DNA of 64,000 bases from Paenibacillus massiliensis subsp. panacisoli DSM 21345 (GCF_000426545.1 NZ_AUFO01000010.1:124001-188000); one strand, 5' to 3'; counted from the stretch's first letter, positions 45,344-54,706 are shown. The notes: generated by a model not told the origin, from the sequence alone. Translations and numbers: made by a program.

Positions 45344-45859
45344 ATGATACAAAAGGCAACCTTTGCCGGCGGATGCTTCTGGTGCATGGTAACTCCATTT
45401 GATGAGCTGCCAGGCATTCATGGGATCTTGTCTGGATATATGGGAGGCACTACCGATAACCCTACATATGAGGAAGTAAAGACAGGAACGACAGGCCATC
45501 TTGAGGTCGTAGAGATTACTTATGATGATGAAGTTTTTCCATATTCGAAGCTGTTGGAGCTGTATTGGGTACAGATTGATCCGACGGACGCAGAGGGGCA
45601 ATTTCATGATCGGGGAAGTCAGTATCGTACAGCCATATTTGTGCACAATGAAGAGCAGCGCGTGCTTGCCGAGCAATCCAAACAGGAGCTTGCGGCCAGC
45701 GGTCGCTTCGATCAGCCGATTGTGACAGAAATCCGGTCAGCGGAGGTCTTCTACCCTGCAGCGGATTACCATCAGGATTATCATAAGAAAAATCCGAAGC
45801 ATTACAAAGAAGACCGGGAGAAGTCAGGCCGTGATTCGTTCATTCAGAATCATTGGTAA
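45344..45859 (+). CDS. msrA: Peptide methionine-S-sulfoxide reductase A
   Basis: 171-aa cytosolic enzyme that reduces the S-epimer of methionine sulfoxide in proteins. Active-site GGCFWC (catalytic Cys11), GYMGG, EVVEITYD and PAADYHQDYH. AAGGAG 10 nt before ATG 45344; an in-frame extension up to 45245 overlaps the -10 element and is unlikely to be translated. No MsrB domain is fused and no msrB lies next to it. Followed by a terminator. Confidence 0.95.
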   Translation: MIQKATFAGGCFWCMVTPFDELPGIHGILSGYMGGTTDNPTYEEVKTGTTGHLEVVEITYDDEVFPYSKLLELYWVQIDPTDAEGQFHDRGSQYRTAIFVHNEEQRVLAEQSKQELAASGRFDQPIVTEIRSAEVFYPAADYHQDYHKKNPKHYKEDREKSGRDSFIQNHW

Positions 45860-45876
45860 TCTGTAGTCAACCTATT

Positions 45877-45919
45877 AAAACACAGTGCTATCTACTCAGG
45901 ATGCAGCTGTGTTTTTTTT
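45877..45919 (+). terminator. Terminator after msrA
   Basis: AAAACACAG / CTGTGTTTT with a 21-nt loop, then a run of T. Confidence 0.8.
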
Positions 45920-46082
45920 GCATGTCAGAGCTTGCTCAGAGCTTTGAGCGTGATGTGAAGCAGTATGTAGGATCATGTGAGGCAGCATCCAAGCAAATAA
46001 AATTTAAAGATAATATAACAAATTTTCCCTTAAATGTCGATATACACTGAGTATTGACATAATGAAGGGAGATTTGAATTAC

Positions 46083-47570
46083 ATGGTTCGACTCAAAACA
46101 ACATTTCGTCTATTGCTAGGGCTGCCGCTGGTCGGTATGCTGCTTCTGCTCTGGAACTCTTCAGTGGCACAAGCAAGCTCTGTAGACAGCCTGCTGCCCG
46201 AGCGCAGCAAGCAAGAGATTATCCAGCAGTGGAACTTGTGGATGGATGATAATGTGTCTGGTCCTCTGTATACAGAGGAGCCTTCCACACGTTATCCTTT
46301 CGTTGCAGGTGCTGTTAACGAGCGTTACTTGGAGCAAGCGTTGAATGCATCCAATTTCTATCGTTTTCTTACAGGGCTACCAAGTGATCTTGTGCTGGAT
46401 TCCGCTCTGAACCGTCAAGCCCAGCATGGAGCTGTTCTTGTCTCTACTGCTGACTTCCTGACCCATTTTCCTCCGCAGCCAGCAGGTATGACTAAGGAAT
46501 TTTTCGATCTGGGTGCCAAATCAGCTTCGACTTCCAATCTGTATGCTTCTTACAGCTCTAGCAAAAATCTTGCAGTGGAAAGCGTGCATGCCTACATGGA
46601 TGATTCCGACTCCAGTAATATCGCTAATCTTGGCCATCGTCGGTGGGTGTTAAATCCACAACTGAAACGGGTTGGATTCGGCATTGCGTCGCTGATTAGA
46701 CCAAACAACTCGTATGCAAGCCATTACAGTAGCATGCAGGTATTGGATACCAGCCGTTCCGGAAGGGTTAATTACAATTACAGCTTGTATCCGAACAAAG
46801 GGGCTTTTCCTATTGAAGCCTTCAATAGTAATCAAGCCTGGTCTGTACAATTGAACCCGGATGTTTTTGCGAAGCCGTCCAATAACAGTGTACAAGTAGA
46901 GATCGTTCGTTCCTCTGATCAACGCACCTGGGTTTTGGGAGCACAGCATCAGAATGGAACGGGTCAAGGGAAGGCTTTCTTTAACGTGAGCCCCGATGGG
47001 TATGGCTCTGGTTATGGAGTTATTTTCCGTCCAGATGGAATCAAGTCCCTGAAGGATGGGGATACGTTCAATATTCGTATTACTGGCTTGAAGAAGAAGA
47101 ACGGTTCGTCCGCAGATATCGCGTATCAGACTCGTTTCTTCTCAGTTGAGAATGGTAGTCCGGATCCTGGAGAGGAACAGCCTCCGGGAGAAGAGCAGCC
47201 ACCAGGAGAAGAGCAGCCTCCTGGAGAAGAACCTCCAGGTGAAGAACAGCCACCAGGCGAGGAGCAACCAGGAGATCACCTGCCGAATCCACTGGTTCAG
47301 GTCGAGTATACAGGAGACCATACCTTGAAGATCAGAGGTACAATCACTAAGTATGCCAATGAGACATTCACCCTGCGCATTCATGGTGCTGCCCCTGAGG
47401 AGCCGTTCATTCAGACGACACGTGTTAAGCTGGATCAACAGGGCCGCTTCAGTCTGACGGTTCCTAATCTCGGTGCTCCCGAGCTCAATGTATACCTGTC
47501 CGTTAGCGATCAATTGACATATCTGCTTAATATGACGAGCAATTCTGACGTTACGTATTCGTTCGAATAA
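46083..47570 (+). CDS. Secreted CAP-domain (SCP/PR-1) protein with PPGEEQ linker
   Basis: 495-aa protein with a signal peptide (about 1-32, cleavage near AQAS), an N-terminal region, a CAP domain (about 90-220) with LDSALNRQAQHGAVLV, LAVESVHAYMDDS and NLGHRRWVLNP (family His/Glu), a beta-rich domain, then a linker of about seven PPGEEQ-type repeats (about 361-398) and a C-terminal beta domain of about 95 residues. CAP proteins are secreted and of unclear enzymatic role; a cell-surface or adhesive function is likely. ATG 46083 follows GGGAGAT; ATG 46062 lacks a ribosome site. Confidence 0.88.
   Translation: MVRLKTTFRLLLGLPLVGMLLLLWNSSVAQASSVDSLLPERSKQEIIQQWNLWMDDNVSGPLYTEEPSTRYPFVAGAVNERYLEQALNASNFYRFLTGLPSDLVLDSALNRQAQHGAVLVSTADFLTHFPPQPAGMTKEFFDLGAKSASTSNLYASYSSSKNLAVESVHAYMDDSDSSNIANLGHRRWVLNPQLKRVGFGIASLIRPNNSYASHYSSMQVLDTSRSGRVNYNYSLYPNKGAFPIEAFNSNQAWSVQLNPDVFAKPSNNSVQVEIVRSSDQRTWVLGAQHQNGTGQGKAFFNVSPDGYGSGYGVIFRPDGIKSLKDGDTFNIRITGLKKKNGSSADIAYQTRFFSVENGSPDPGEEQPPGEEQPPGEEQPPGEEPPGEEQPPGEEQPGDHLPNPLVQVEYTGDHTLKIRGTITKYANETFTLRIHGAAPEEPFIQTTRVKLDQQGRFSLTVPNLGAPELNVYLSVSDQLTYLLNMTSNSDVTYSFE
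47162..47275 (+). repeat. Degenerate short tandem repeat coding PPGEEQ
   Basis: About seven units (CC-GGA-GAA-GAG-CAG-CCT) within the CAP gene. Variation in copy number between strains is expected. Confidence 0.75.
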
Positions 47571-47613
47571 GTATGGCTCAAATAAGTATTGCTTGAATAA
47601 GTATTTGCTCAAT
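47564..47613 (+). repeat. Imperfect 16-17 bp repeats at the end of CAP gene
   Basis: AATAAGTATGGCT, AATAAGTATTGCT and AATAAGTATTTGCT follow in tandem; the first includes the stop codon of the CAP gene. Confidence 0.5.
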
Positions 47614-47655
47614 ACGGATCAGACGTTATATCGTATTTACGAATAAATATAATTT

Positions 47656-47703
47656 ACAACAATAGCCATGGAAGCTCTAAGCGCTTGCCATGGCTATTGT
47701 TGT
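47656..47703 (+). terminator. Long perfect hairpin after CAP gene
   Basis: 16-bp perfect arms ACAACAATAGCCATGG / CCATGGCTATTGTTGT with a 16-nt loop and inner AAGC/GCTT. No clean T-run, but a T-rich stretch follows. Confidence 0.6.
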
Positions 47704-47757
47704 GTATGTGTAGTTTGCTAATTCAACGGATATCAGGACTCAATTTGAAAAGGAGCA

Positions 47758-47777
47758 GATATCTGTTGACAGATATC
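47758..47777. promoter_or_regulatory. Perfect 20-bp palindromic operator over the -35 box
   Basis: GATATCTGT-TG-ACAGATATC. It covers the -35 hexamer TTGACA (47766-47771). A third GGATATCAG half-site lies at 47729-47737. It looks like a repressor-binding site. Confidence 0.65.
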
Positions 47778-47794
47778 CAAAGACAAGATAAAAT
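47766..47794 (+). promoter_or_regulatory. Consensus sigma-A promoter for small ORF
   Basis: TTGACA (47766-47771), 17-bp spacer, TAAAAT (47789-47794), 68 bp before the ORF start. Confidence 0.75.
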
Positions 47795-47862
47795 CCTTCT
47801 AAAAAGGTTGGGATTATTGGTTTAAAAAGACTAAGATGCTTAAGGTGAAGGAGAGGGATTGG

Positions 47863-47982
47863 ATGAACTGGCTTGTTCATTTTTTTGAATGGTGGGGCTC
47901 CACAGTATGGTCTAAGCAACATGAGGAGCTGGATCATAATGCATATCTTTGCTATGATCTGCTAGGTCACTCGTTTCATTAA
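47863..47982 (+). CDS. Probable small protein, Trp- and His-rich, unknown
   Basis: A 39-codon ORF too short for routine calling. It reads MNWLVHFFEWWG at its start and ends CYDLLGHSFH, with four Trp and five His. GAAGGAGAGG sits about 6 nt before its ATG; an in-frame ATG at 47836 is possible but lacks a site. A consensus promoter and palindrome lie upstream and a terminator starts 44 bp after its stop. I recognise no homologue. It could be a regulated micro-protein or a leader peptide. Only the whole expression unit makes it believable. Confidence 0.55.
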   Translation: MNWLVHFFEWWGSTVWSKQHEELDHNAYLCYDLLGHSFH

Positions 47983-48026
47983 TCTCTTTCACGTCATTCA
48001 ATTTCATACTAGTCGTGTAAAATTAC

Positions 48027-48075
48027 ACAGGCGCCAGACCAGCTACCAAGCTGTAGATCTGACGCCTGTTTTGTT
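48027..48075. terminator. Terminator between small ORF and DUF1304 gene
   Basis: ACAGGCGCCAGA / TCTGACGCCTGT (one C-A mismatch) followed by TTTGTTG on the plus strand; the reverse side has an AT-rich tail, so it may serve both genes. Confidence 0.75.
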
Positions 48076-48085
48076 GTATAGGGCT

Positions 48086-48442
48086 CTAGGTGAGCCAAAC
48101 CAACAGCAATGTAACTAGTGCAGGCATTGCCTGTACGAACAGAATGGAGCGCTTGGAGGTCAAGCCTCCGAACAAGCCAGCCACAAGCACACAAAGCAAG
48201 AAGAAGACCTGAATCTGCTGTCCAGTACTAGCTACTGGATGAGCCAGCCCCCATATCAGACCTGCCGCGAGAAAAGCATTATATACCCCTTGATTGGCAG
48301 CAAGCGTCTTGGTCTGTGCTGCGAACTCTGGAGTCGTTGCGAAGGCCTTGCGTGCCCGCGGTGTCGTCCAGAAGAAGGTCTCTAACAGAAATATGTACAC
48401 ATGAAGCGCTGCAACAAGACCTACGAATATAGCTCCCAACAT
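48086..48442 (-). CDS. DUF1304 membrane protein
   Basis: 118-aa protein with about four TM helices. It matches DUF1304: HVYIFLLETFFWTTPRARKAF, then LAANQGVYNAFLAAGLIWGL, both typical of the family. Function unknown. AGGAGGAA 7 nt before ATG 48442. Convergent with the small ORF and sharing its terminator. Confidence 0.9.
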   Translation of the reverse strand: MLGAIFVGLVAALHVYIFLLETFFWTTPRARKAFATTPEFAAQTKTLAANQGVYNAFLAAGLIWGLAHPVASTGQQIQVFFLLCVLVAGLFGGLTSKRSILFVQAMPALVTLLLVWLT

Positions 48443-48753
48443 ACAATGATTCCTCCTATTCCTATTAAGCTTACAATATGAATCTAATAATCCCCTTATG
48501 GATTGCTAACAAATGGATTGCTACCAACTCATCTTGTATATATTACTCTCAACTTATATTGAATACAAGCATTAAGCTTCGCAATAAATCCATGCAGCAA
48601 TGACAAATAACAGAAAGCTGACAAGCCTGGTCTGCAATAAATCGGCATGAAGCCTCATATGCTGTAAGGCATAGGCTATCGCAATCCGGTGATGGGCTGA
48701 CACCAGTTGACAGATGGATGAACAGATGATGGAGAAGAGGTGATCTGGAGAGC

Positions 48754-49668
48754 ATGCTGCGCAATACGCTGCTATATTTGTCCAGAAGTGAAAGAGCCAA
48801 CCGTCTAGCCAGAAGTCATGGACTGCGGCTAGGGGCAGATCGTTTTGTCGCAGGAGAGACATTGGAGGATGCTTTACAGAAGGTGTGGGAATTGAATGAA
48901 CAGGGGATACTGGCCACCCTGGACCATTTGGGAGAGTTCGTGGCGAGTGAGGAAGAAGCAGCCGCAGCTGCTGCGGAGGCGATCCGAAGCATTCAGGCTA
49001 TTGCAGGAACGGGAGTGCAGGCCAATCTGTCCGTCAAATTAACACAGCTGGGGCTTGATCTGCCGGGAGAGGTCTGCATCGCGCACATGAGAAGGATTGT
49101 TGGTGAGGCAAAGCGCTGCGGGGGCTTTGTACGCATGGATATGGAGGACTATGCACATAACGAAGCTACTCTCGCCATATTTGAGCAGCTATACGAAGCG
49201 TACGGAGGAGCTCATGTCGGACTGGTGCTACAGGCATATCTTCGCAAAACGGCTGAAGATATGGAGCGATTGTCCCGGCTTGCTCCGAATTACAGGCTGG
49301 TGAAGGGAGCCTATAAGGAGGCTGCAGAAGTCGCTTACTCTGATAAGCAGGAGGTGGATGATCAATTCAAGCGGATTATTCGGATGCAACTGGATCAAGG
49401 GCATCATGCCGCAGTGGCTACTCATGATGAAGGAATTCTGGAGTATGTTCGCACCTATGTGCACGAGCAAGGGATCTCTAACCAAGCTTTTGAATTTCAA
49501 ATGTTATATGGCATTCGTCCGCAATTACAACAGCAGTTGGCTGCAGAAGGATACACGGTTCGAGTATATGTGCCCTATGGAACGGAATGGTATGGGTATT
49601 TTATGCGTCGAATGGCCGAGCGGCCGGAAAATCTGACATTTGTGCTCAAGTCGATATTCAGGCGTTGA
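48754..49668 (+). CDS. Proline dehydrogenase (PutB/FadM-like)
   Basis: 304-aa monofunctional flavin enzyme oxidising proline to 1-pyrroline-5-carboxylate. Barrel motifs: [52 protein letters not shown], and C-terminal [10 protein letters not shown] with [19 protein letters not shown] 48754 with AGAGGTGATC upstream. The next gene, rocD, begins 14 bp after its stop, so all three catabolic genes are co-transcribed. Confidence 0.94.
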   Translation: MLRNTLLYLSRSERANRLARSHGLRLGADRFVAGETLEDALQKVWELNEQGILATLDHLGEFVASEEEAAAAAAEAIRSIQAIAGTGVQANLSVKLTQLGLDLPGEVCIAHMRRIVGEAKRCGGFVRMDMEDYAHNEATLAIFEQLYEAYGGAHVGLVLQAYLRKTAEDMERLSRLAPNYRLVKGAYKEAAEVAYSDKQEVDDQFKRIIRMQLDQGHHAAVATHDEGILEYVRTYVHEQGISNQAFEFQMLYGIRPQLQQQLAAEGYTVRVYVPYGTEWYGYFMRRMAERPENLTFVLKSIFRR

Positions 49669-49682
49669 AAGGAGTGGGTGGC

Positions 49683-50873
49683 ATGGGGCGGGCAAGACAG
49701 ATTATGGAGCAGACAGAGCAGCTTGGAGCACATAATTATCACCCTCTGCCCATCGTCATAGCGAAGGCCGAAGGTGTATGGGTCGAGGACCCGGATGGTC
49801 GGCGCTACATGGATATGCTAAGCGGCTATTCGGCACTGAACCAGGGTCATCGACATCCACGGATCATTGAGGCACTGAAGCAGCAGGCGGAGCGTGTGAC
49901 ACTCACCTCACGGGCCTTCTACAACGAGCCGCTTGCAGAGCTGCTTGCTAAGCTGACAGCCTACACGGGCAAGGAAATGATTTTACCCATGAACACGGGT
50001 GTGGAGGCTGTTGAGACAGCGATCAAGGCAGCTAGACGTTGGGGGTATCGGACGAAGGGCATATCGGATCAACAAGCAGAGATTATTGTATGTCATGGGA
50101 ATTTTCATGGCAGGACATTGACGGCAACCTCTTTATCCTCCGAGGCAGCTTATCGTCAGGATTTCGGCCCGTTCATACCGGGCTTCAAACCCATCCCTTA
50201 CGGAGATGCACGGGCTCTGGAGCAGGCGATCACGCCTAATACAGCTGCTTTTTTGATGGAGCCCATTCAGGGAGAGGCAGGGATCATCATTCCACCGCAG
50301 GGTTACTTGCAGCAAGTCCGCAATCTCTGCACCGAGCACGGGGTTCTGTGGATGGCAGATGAGATTCAGACGGGCTTCGGACGTACTGGCAAGCGTTTTG
50401 CCTGTGATTGGGAGCAGGTCGAGCCTGATGTGTACATGTTAGGAAAAGCGCTGGGCGGCGGCGTACTCCCTGTCTCGGCGGTAGCAGCCAATCGGGACAT
50501 TCTGCAGGTATTTGAGCCAGGCTCCCATGGTTCTACGTTCGGTGGAAATCCCCTGGCGAGTGCCGTAGCTGTGGCTGCGCTGCAGGTCATCGAAGACGAA
50601 CAGCTCGCTGATCGCTCGTTGCGATTGGGAGAGCTGCTGCTGAAGCGGTTAAGACAGATCCAGCATCCTGAGCTGGTTGAGGTACGTGGTCGTGGGCTAT
50701 TCATCGCAGTGGAGACCAAGGGGCCTGCAAGACCTTACTGTGAGCGACTTCAGCAGACAGGTCTGCTATGTAAGGAAACGCATGAACGGGTCATTCGTCT
50801 GGCTCCTCCGCTTGTGATTACGGAGGGGGAGCTGGACTTCGCAGCCAATTGCGTGGAGGAATTATTTAGATAG
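49683..50873 (+). CDS. rocD: Ornithine aminotransferase
   Basis: 396-aa PLP class III aminotransferase converting ornithine and 2-oxoglutarate to glutamate semialdehyde/P5C and glutamate. [32 protein letters not shown]-Asp in MADEIQTG and PLP-lysine in MLGKALGGG (Lys255). ATG 49683 after AAGGAGTGGG; a frame reading from 49587 overlaps the previous gene and is a shadow. Product goes to the following dehydrogenase. Confidence 0.95.
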   Translation: MGRARQIMEQTEQLGAHNYHPLPIVIAKAEGVWVEDPDGRRYMDMLSGYSALNQGHRHPRIIEALKQQAERVTLTSRAFYNEPLAELLAKLTAYTGKEMILPMNTGVEAVETAIKAARRWGYRTKGISDQQAEIIVCHGNFHGRTLTATSLSSEAAYRQDFGPFIPGFKPIPYGDARALEQAITPNTAAFLMEPIQGEAGIIIPPQGYLQQVRNLCTEHGVLWMADEIQTGFGRTGKRFACDWEQVEPDVYMLGKALGGGVLPVSAVAANRDILQVFEPGSHGSTFGGNPLASAVAVAALQVIEDEQLADRSLRLGELLLKRLRQIQHPELVEVRGRGLFIAVETKGPARPYCERLQQTGLLCKETHERVIRLAPPLVITEGELDFAANCVEELFR

Positions 50874-51020
50874 TAAGAAGCCCGGAAGTCAAGGGCTGTA
50901 TAAGCAGAAATCCTGCTGGCAAAAAGCCGATTGTTCGAGCAGGTATGCAGGTATGCTCGTAGGTAACGGGGACCTGCTATCATTTTGTAATCCATATTCA
51001 TGGAAAGGTGGTTATGAGCA

Positions 51021-52568
51021 ATGATCCCCTATCGCCCAGAACCCTTCACGGATTTCACGCTATCCGCACAACACATGGCCCTCGAAGAAGCCGTCAGGCT
51101 GGCACGAACAGACATAGGTCAGATTTATCCGCTGATCGTGGGGGGCAGGCGCATTGAGACAGAGACCTTCGATTCGCTTAATCCTTCCCGCCCGGCAGAA
51201 GTCGTAGGCCGTGTCTCCAAGGCCGATGCAGGACTTGCGGAGGAGGCGCTTCAGCATGCAGCTGTAGTATTCGAATCCTGGTCCCGTGTGTCTGTGGAGC
51301 AACGGGCTCGACTGCTACTGAAGGCCGCGGCAGCTCTGCGCCGTCGCAAGCATGAATTCACAGCCTGGTTAATGCTGGAGGCTGGTAAGACCCGTGCCGA
51401 AGCCGATGCGGATACTGCAGAAGCCATTGATTTCATGGAGTACTACGCACGGCAGGCATTGGACATGGATGCGTGTGCTACGGCGAGATTGATCCCGTAT
51501 TCTGGTGAGGATAACCAGCTTCAGTATATTCCGCTTGGTGTTGGCGTAGTGATCTCACCGTGGAATTTCCCGCTTGCAATTATGGCTGGCATGACGATGG
51601 CTGCTGTCGTGACGGGTAATACGGTCGTGTTGAAGCCTGCCAGCGCAACGCCAGTAATCGCCTATAAGTTCGTGGAGCTGCTTGAGGAGGTGGGGATGCC
51701 GTCAGGGGTCGTGCAGTATCTCCCCGGAAGTGGCGCGGAGATTGGTGATCTGCTGGTATCCCATCCTTTGACTCGCTTCGTCTCTTTTACAGGCTCCAGA
51801 GAGGTGGGGCTACGGATATTCGAGCAATCCGCCCGGACAGGGCCGGGGCAAAAATGGTTGAAGCGATTCGTGGGCGAGCTGGGTGGCAAGGATGCGATTA
51901 TCGTGGATGACTCAGCTGAACTGGAGGCTGCTGCACGTGCAATTGTGGCCTCGGCTTTTGGATTCTCGGGTCAGAAGTGCTCCGCTTGCTCACGGGCCAT
52001 CGTACATGCTGACGTGTATGATGTGGTTTTAGCACGCTGTACGGAGCTTACACTGGCCCTTCAGGTAGGAGATGCTCTGGATGCTAGCAGCTCGCTGGGG
52101 CCTGTTATTGATGCTGCGGCCTACAACAGCATACTGAAGTATATTGAGCAGGGACATATGGAGGGAAGGCTCGTTGCAGGTGGGGGCAAGGCCGGGGAGG
52201 GTGGCTATTTTGTAGAGCCTACGATCTTTGCCGACGTATCTCCGACTGCTGCGCTGATGCAGGAGGAAATCTTCGGACCGGTATTAGCCTTTAGCAAGGT
52301 AGATAGCTTCATGCAAGCCCTTGAGGTTGCTAATGGGACAGATTATGGACTGACCGGGGCCGTATTCTCCCGTGATCGCGACCATCTGGAGCTGGCACGC
52401 AGGCAATTCCATGTGGGAAATCTATACTTTAATCGCAAATGTACAGGGGCGCTGGTCGGCGTACACCCTTTCGGCGGCTTCAACATGTCAGGTACAGATT
52501 CCAAAGCGGGTGGACCAGATTATTTGCTGCAGTTCACCCAGCTTAAGCTGGTATCCGAACTATTATAG
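51021..52568 (+). CDS. rocA: 1-pyrroline-5-carboxylate dehydrogenase
   Basis: 515-aa NAD-dependent aldehyde dehydrogenase that makes glutamate from P5C/glutamate semialdehyde. Catalytic Glu in GELGGKD (about 286) and catalytic Cys in GQKCSACSR (about 320), PWNFPLAI and FGGFNMSGTDSKAGGPDYL, all as in RocA/PruA. AAAGGTGG precedes ATG. Together with the two preceding genes it takes both proline and ornithine to glutamate. The 147 bp before it lack a terminator. Confidence 0.95.
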   Translation: MIPYRPEPFTDFTLSAQHMALEEAVRLARTDIGQIYPLIVGGRRIETETFDSLNPSRPAEVVGRVSKADAGLAEEALQHAAVVFESWSRVSVEQRARLLLKAAAALRRRKHEFTAWLMLEAGKTRAEADADTAEAIDFMEYYARQALDMDACATARLIPYSGEDNQLQYIPLGVGVVISPWNFPLAIMAGMTMAAVVTGNTVVLKPASATPVIAYKFVELLEEVGMPSGVVQYLPGSGAEIGDLLVSHPLTRFVSFTGSREVGLRIFEQSARTGPGQKWLKRFVGELGGKDAIIVDDSAELEAAARAIVASAFGFSGQKCSACSRAIVHADVYDVVLARCTELTLALQVGDALDASSSLGPVIDAAAYNSILKYIEQGHMEGRLVAGGGKAGEGGYFVEPTIFADVSPTAALMQEEIFGPVLAFSKVDSFMQALEVANGTDYGLTGAVFSRDRDHLELARRQFHVGNLYFNRKCTGALVGVHPFGGFNMSGTDSKAGGPDYLLQFTQLKLVSELL

Positions 52569-52784
52569 GGATGTAAAAGCTATTGCGTCTATTCGAGTGT
52601 GCAGAGCTCTGAGAATGGATGATTACCTTGTTGTAAGTGAATATCTCCATACAATGAAATCTCCGGCAGCCGAGAATGTCGGGGATTTCGCTATGCACAG
52701 AAAAGGCGCTGCAGACGACCCTCGCAAGGGGCTGCTCACTGAATCTTGTGTCACATCATTTTCGGGTCGTAAGGGGGAGAGCAC

Positions 52785-53759
52785 TTGGTTACCTATGTAT
52801 CAAGAAGGCTGGCGACTGGAGCGCTGGTTGTAGTCGTTGCCATCGTATTGAATTTTGCACTGACCTATTTGGCTCCTGGGGACCCCATCCGCATCTTGTC
52901 CGGAAAGGATAACCCATCACCGCAAGCCGAAGCAGCTCTTCGCGACAAATATGGATTGGATCAGCCCATGACGACACAACTGACATATTATGCCGCCAAT
53001 CTGCTACAAGGTGACCTTGGGGAATCAATACTTAGCGGAAGGCCTGTAGCTGAGATGATTCGTGAACGTGTGGGACCAACGCTGCTGCTGACACTTACTA
53101 CAGTGATATGCTCGCTCGTGATCGGTACTGCTCTTGGCATGTATTGTGCGCGTAGGGCAGGCTCAAGACAGGATTCTATCCTTTGTGCCTTAACGTATGT
53201 ATTCGATGCGATCCCCACATTTTGGCTAGGCATGATGAGTATTCTATTGTTCGCATCTACATTGCAATGGCTACCAACGGCTGGAATGGTGGATATGCGG
53301 ACCGAGCATGAGGGCTTCACATATGTCTTGGATATATTACGTCATTTATGCTTACCTGCCTTGACCCTGATTTTGGGTAATGTGCCGTATTTCTTTAGGA
53401 TTGCCCGCGCTTCCGCGCTTCAGGTCATGACCGAAGATTATGTCCTCATGCTGCGTGCAACAGGGATGAAGGAGAGTCGGATTTTTCGCAAATATGTACT
53501 GCGGAATGCTCTTCTGCCTACTATTCATCTCTTTGGGATGAGTCTGGCTTTCATTGTTACAGGAGTAGCTATGGTGGAAATCGTGTTTTCTTGGCCAGGT
53601 ATGGGTAGCTTCATGATGAACGCCATTTCACGCAGGGATTATCCGTTGCTGATGGGCTTATATTTGATATTGTCCATATCGGTTGCCGTCTCCATGCTGC
53701 TGATGGATATCGTAAGCGCGTGGATTGATCCCAGAATACGTTATGGTCAATTTATATGA
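52785..53759 (+). CDS. Peptide-type ABC transporter permease (DppB/OppB-like)
   Basis: 324-aa permease with six TM segments. First TM at 8-28, then the family's periplasmic loop with APGDPI and LRDKYGLDQP, and the EAA region around YVLMLRATGMKESRIFRKYVLRNALLP. TTG start (52785) with AAGGGGGAG upstream. First gene of an operon of permease, permease, ATPase, ATPase, substrate-binding lipoprotein and carboxypeptidase; oligo- or dipeptides are the likely substrate. Confidence 0.92.
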   Translation: MVTYVSRRLATGALVVVVAIVLNFALTYLAPGDPIRILSGKDNPSPQAEAALRDKYGLDQPMTTQLTYYAANLLQGDLGESILSGRPVAEMIRERVGPTLLLTLTTVICSLVIGTALGMYCARRAGSRQDSILCALTYVFDAIPTFWLGMMSILLFASTLQWLPTAGMVDMRTEHEGFTYVLDILRHLCLPALTLILGNVPYFFRIARASALQVMTEDYVLMLRATGMKESRIFRKYVLRNALLPTIHLFGMSLAFIVTGVAMVEIVFSWPGMGSFMMNAISRRDYPLLMGLYLILSISVAVSMLLMDIVSAWIDPRIRYGQFI

Positions 53760-53793
53760 AGAATGAAGGAGGGAAGCATGACATGCGGGCTGT

Positions 53794-54681
53794 GTGAAAT
53801 GCATTGCTGCCTCTCAGCGAAGTGGACAAGCTGGACCTCCACAGGGTTTGCATCGCAGAGTGCTGTTGCAATTTCGTCGTATACTGCAGCTTCGACTAGG
53901 GCTGACGGGTCTGAGCATCATTCTGTGCATGGCAGCCGGTGCGCCATGGCTGGCCACACATGATCCATTTGCTCTAGCTGATGAGCTGATCGCTCCCCCG
54001 GGGCGTGAGCATTGGATGGGTACAGACGGACTAGGACGGGATATCTTCAGTATGCTTTTGTATGGCGCGCGAACCTCATTACTGGTTGGGCTAGTGGCGG
54101 CATCCGTCTCTGCTGTAATCGGAACCGTTGTTGGAGGGCTAGCAGGCTATTATGGCGGAAGGATCGATATCGTGCTGTCGGAGCTGAACAATCTGGTTCT
54201 GATGCTTCCAACCTTCTTCCTGGTGTTAATCGTGGTTGCGATGTTCGGTGGAAGTATGGTCCATTTGATGCTCGTTATCGGTCTCACTAGCTGGGCCAGC
54301 AATGCACGGATCATGAGGGCGCAGACCCTGTCGCTAAGAGAGCGAACCTTCGTGTTAAGCCTGATAGCCATTGGGAAGAGCCGTGCTGCCATTCTCTTCA
54401 GACATATTCTCCCTAACGCTATAGCTCCTGTCCTGGTCAATACCACCACAAATATTTCTGCAGCCATCGTTATGGAATCGAGCCTGAGCTTTCTGGGGCT
54501 AGGGGATGCTGGTGCCATAAGCTGGGGGCGGATGGTGTATAGCGGACAGGCCTATTTGACCACAGGCTGGTGGATTTCAATAGCTCCAGGTCTGATGATT
54601 ATGCTGACGGTCTTATCCTTTTATCTGATCGGAGATGGTCTTCAGCGGCTGCTAAATCCGAGACAGGAGAGCAGACTGTGA
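53794..54681 (+). CDS. Peptide-type ABC transporter permease (DppC/OppC-like)
   Basis: 295-aa (as read) permease with the DppC pattern: PWLATHDPF, HWMGTDGLGRDIFSMLLYGARTSL, and the EAA-like LSLIAIGKSRAAILFRHILPNAIAPVLV and SLSFLGLG. The start is doubtful: the only in-frame start near is GTG 53794, 20 nt from a strong AAGGAGG (53767-53773); ATG 53783 is 9 nt from that site but one base out of frame. A single-base deletion between 53783 and 53800 would explain this. The body is intact. Confidence 0.88.
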   Translation: MKCIAASQRSGQAGPPQGLHRRVLLQFRRILQLRLGLTGLSIILCMAAGAPWLATHDPFALADELIAPPGREHWMGTDGLGRDIFSMLLYGARTSLLVGLVAASVSAVIGTVVGGLAGYYGGRIDIVLSELNNLVLMLPTFFLVLIVVAMFGGSMVHLMLVIGLTSWASNARIMRAQTLSLRERTFVLSLIAIGKSRAAILFRHILPNAIAPVLVNTTTNISAAIVMESSLSFLGLGDAGAISWGRMVYSGQAYLTTGWWISIAPGLMIMLTVLSFYLIGDGLQRLLNPRQESRL

Positions 54682-54706
54682 GGTGCAAGATGGGGGAGGA
54701 GATGAG

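Noticed and set aside
46062-46082. Upstream ATG for the CAP protein
   Set aside because: Has no ribosome-binding site; the GGGAGAT lies downstream of it and serves ATG 46083.
47162-47275. Possible CRISPR-like short repeats
   Set aside because: The repeats encode PPGEEQ in frame and have no spacers; they are a protein linker.
47740-47937. 65-codon minus-strand frame over the small ORF
   Set aside because: Overlaps promoter and palindrome, lacks a ribosome site; the plus-strand ORF has the signals.
53763-53963. 66-codon Cys-rich frame at the start of the second permease
   Set aside because: Overlaps the permease in another frame. More likely the sign of a frameshift at the permease start than a gene of its own.
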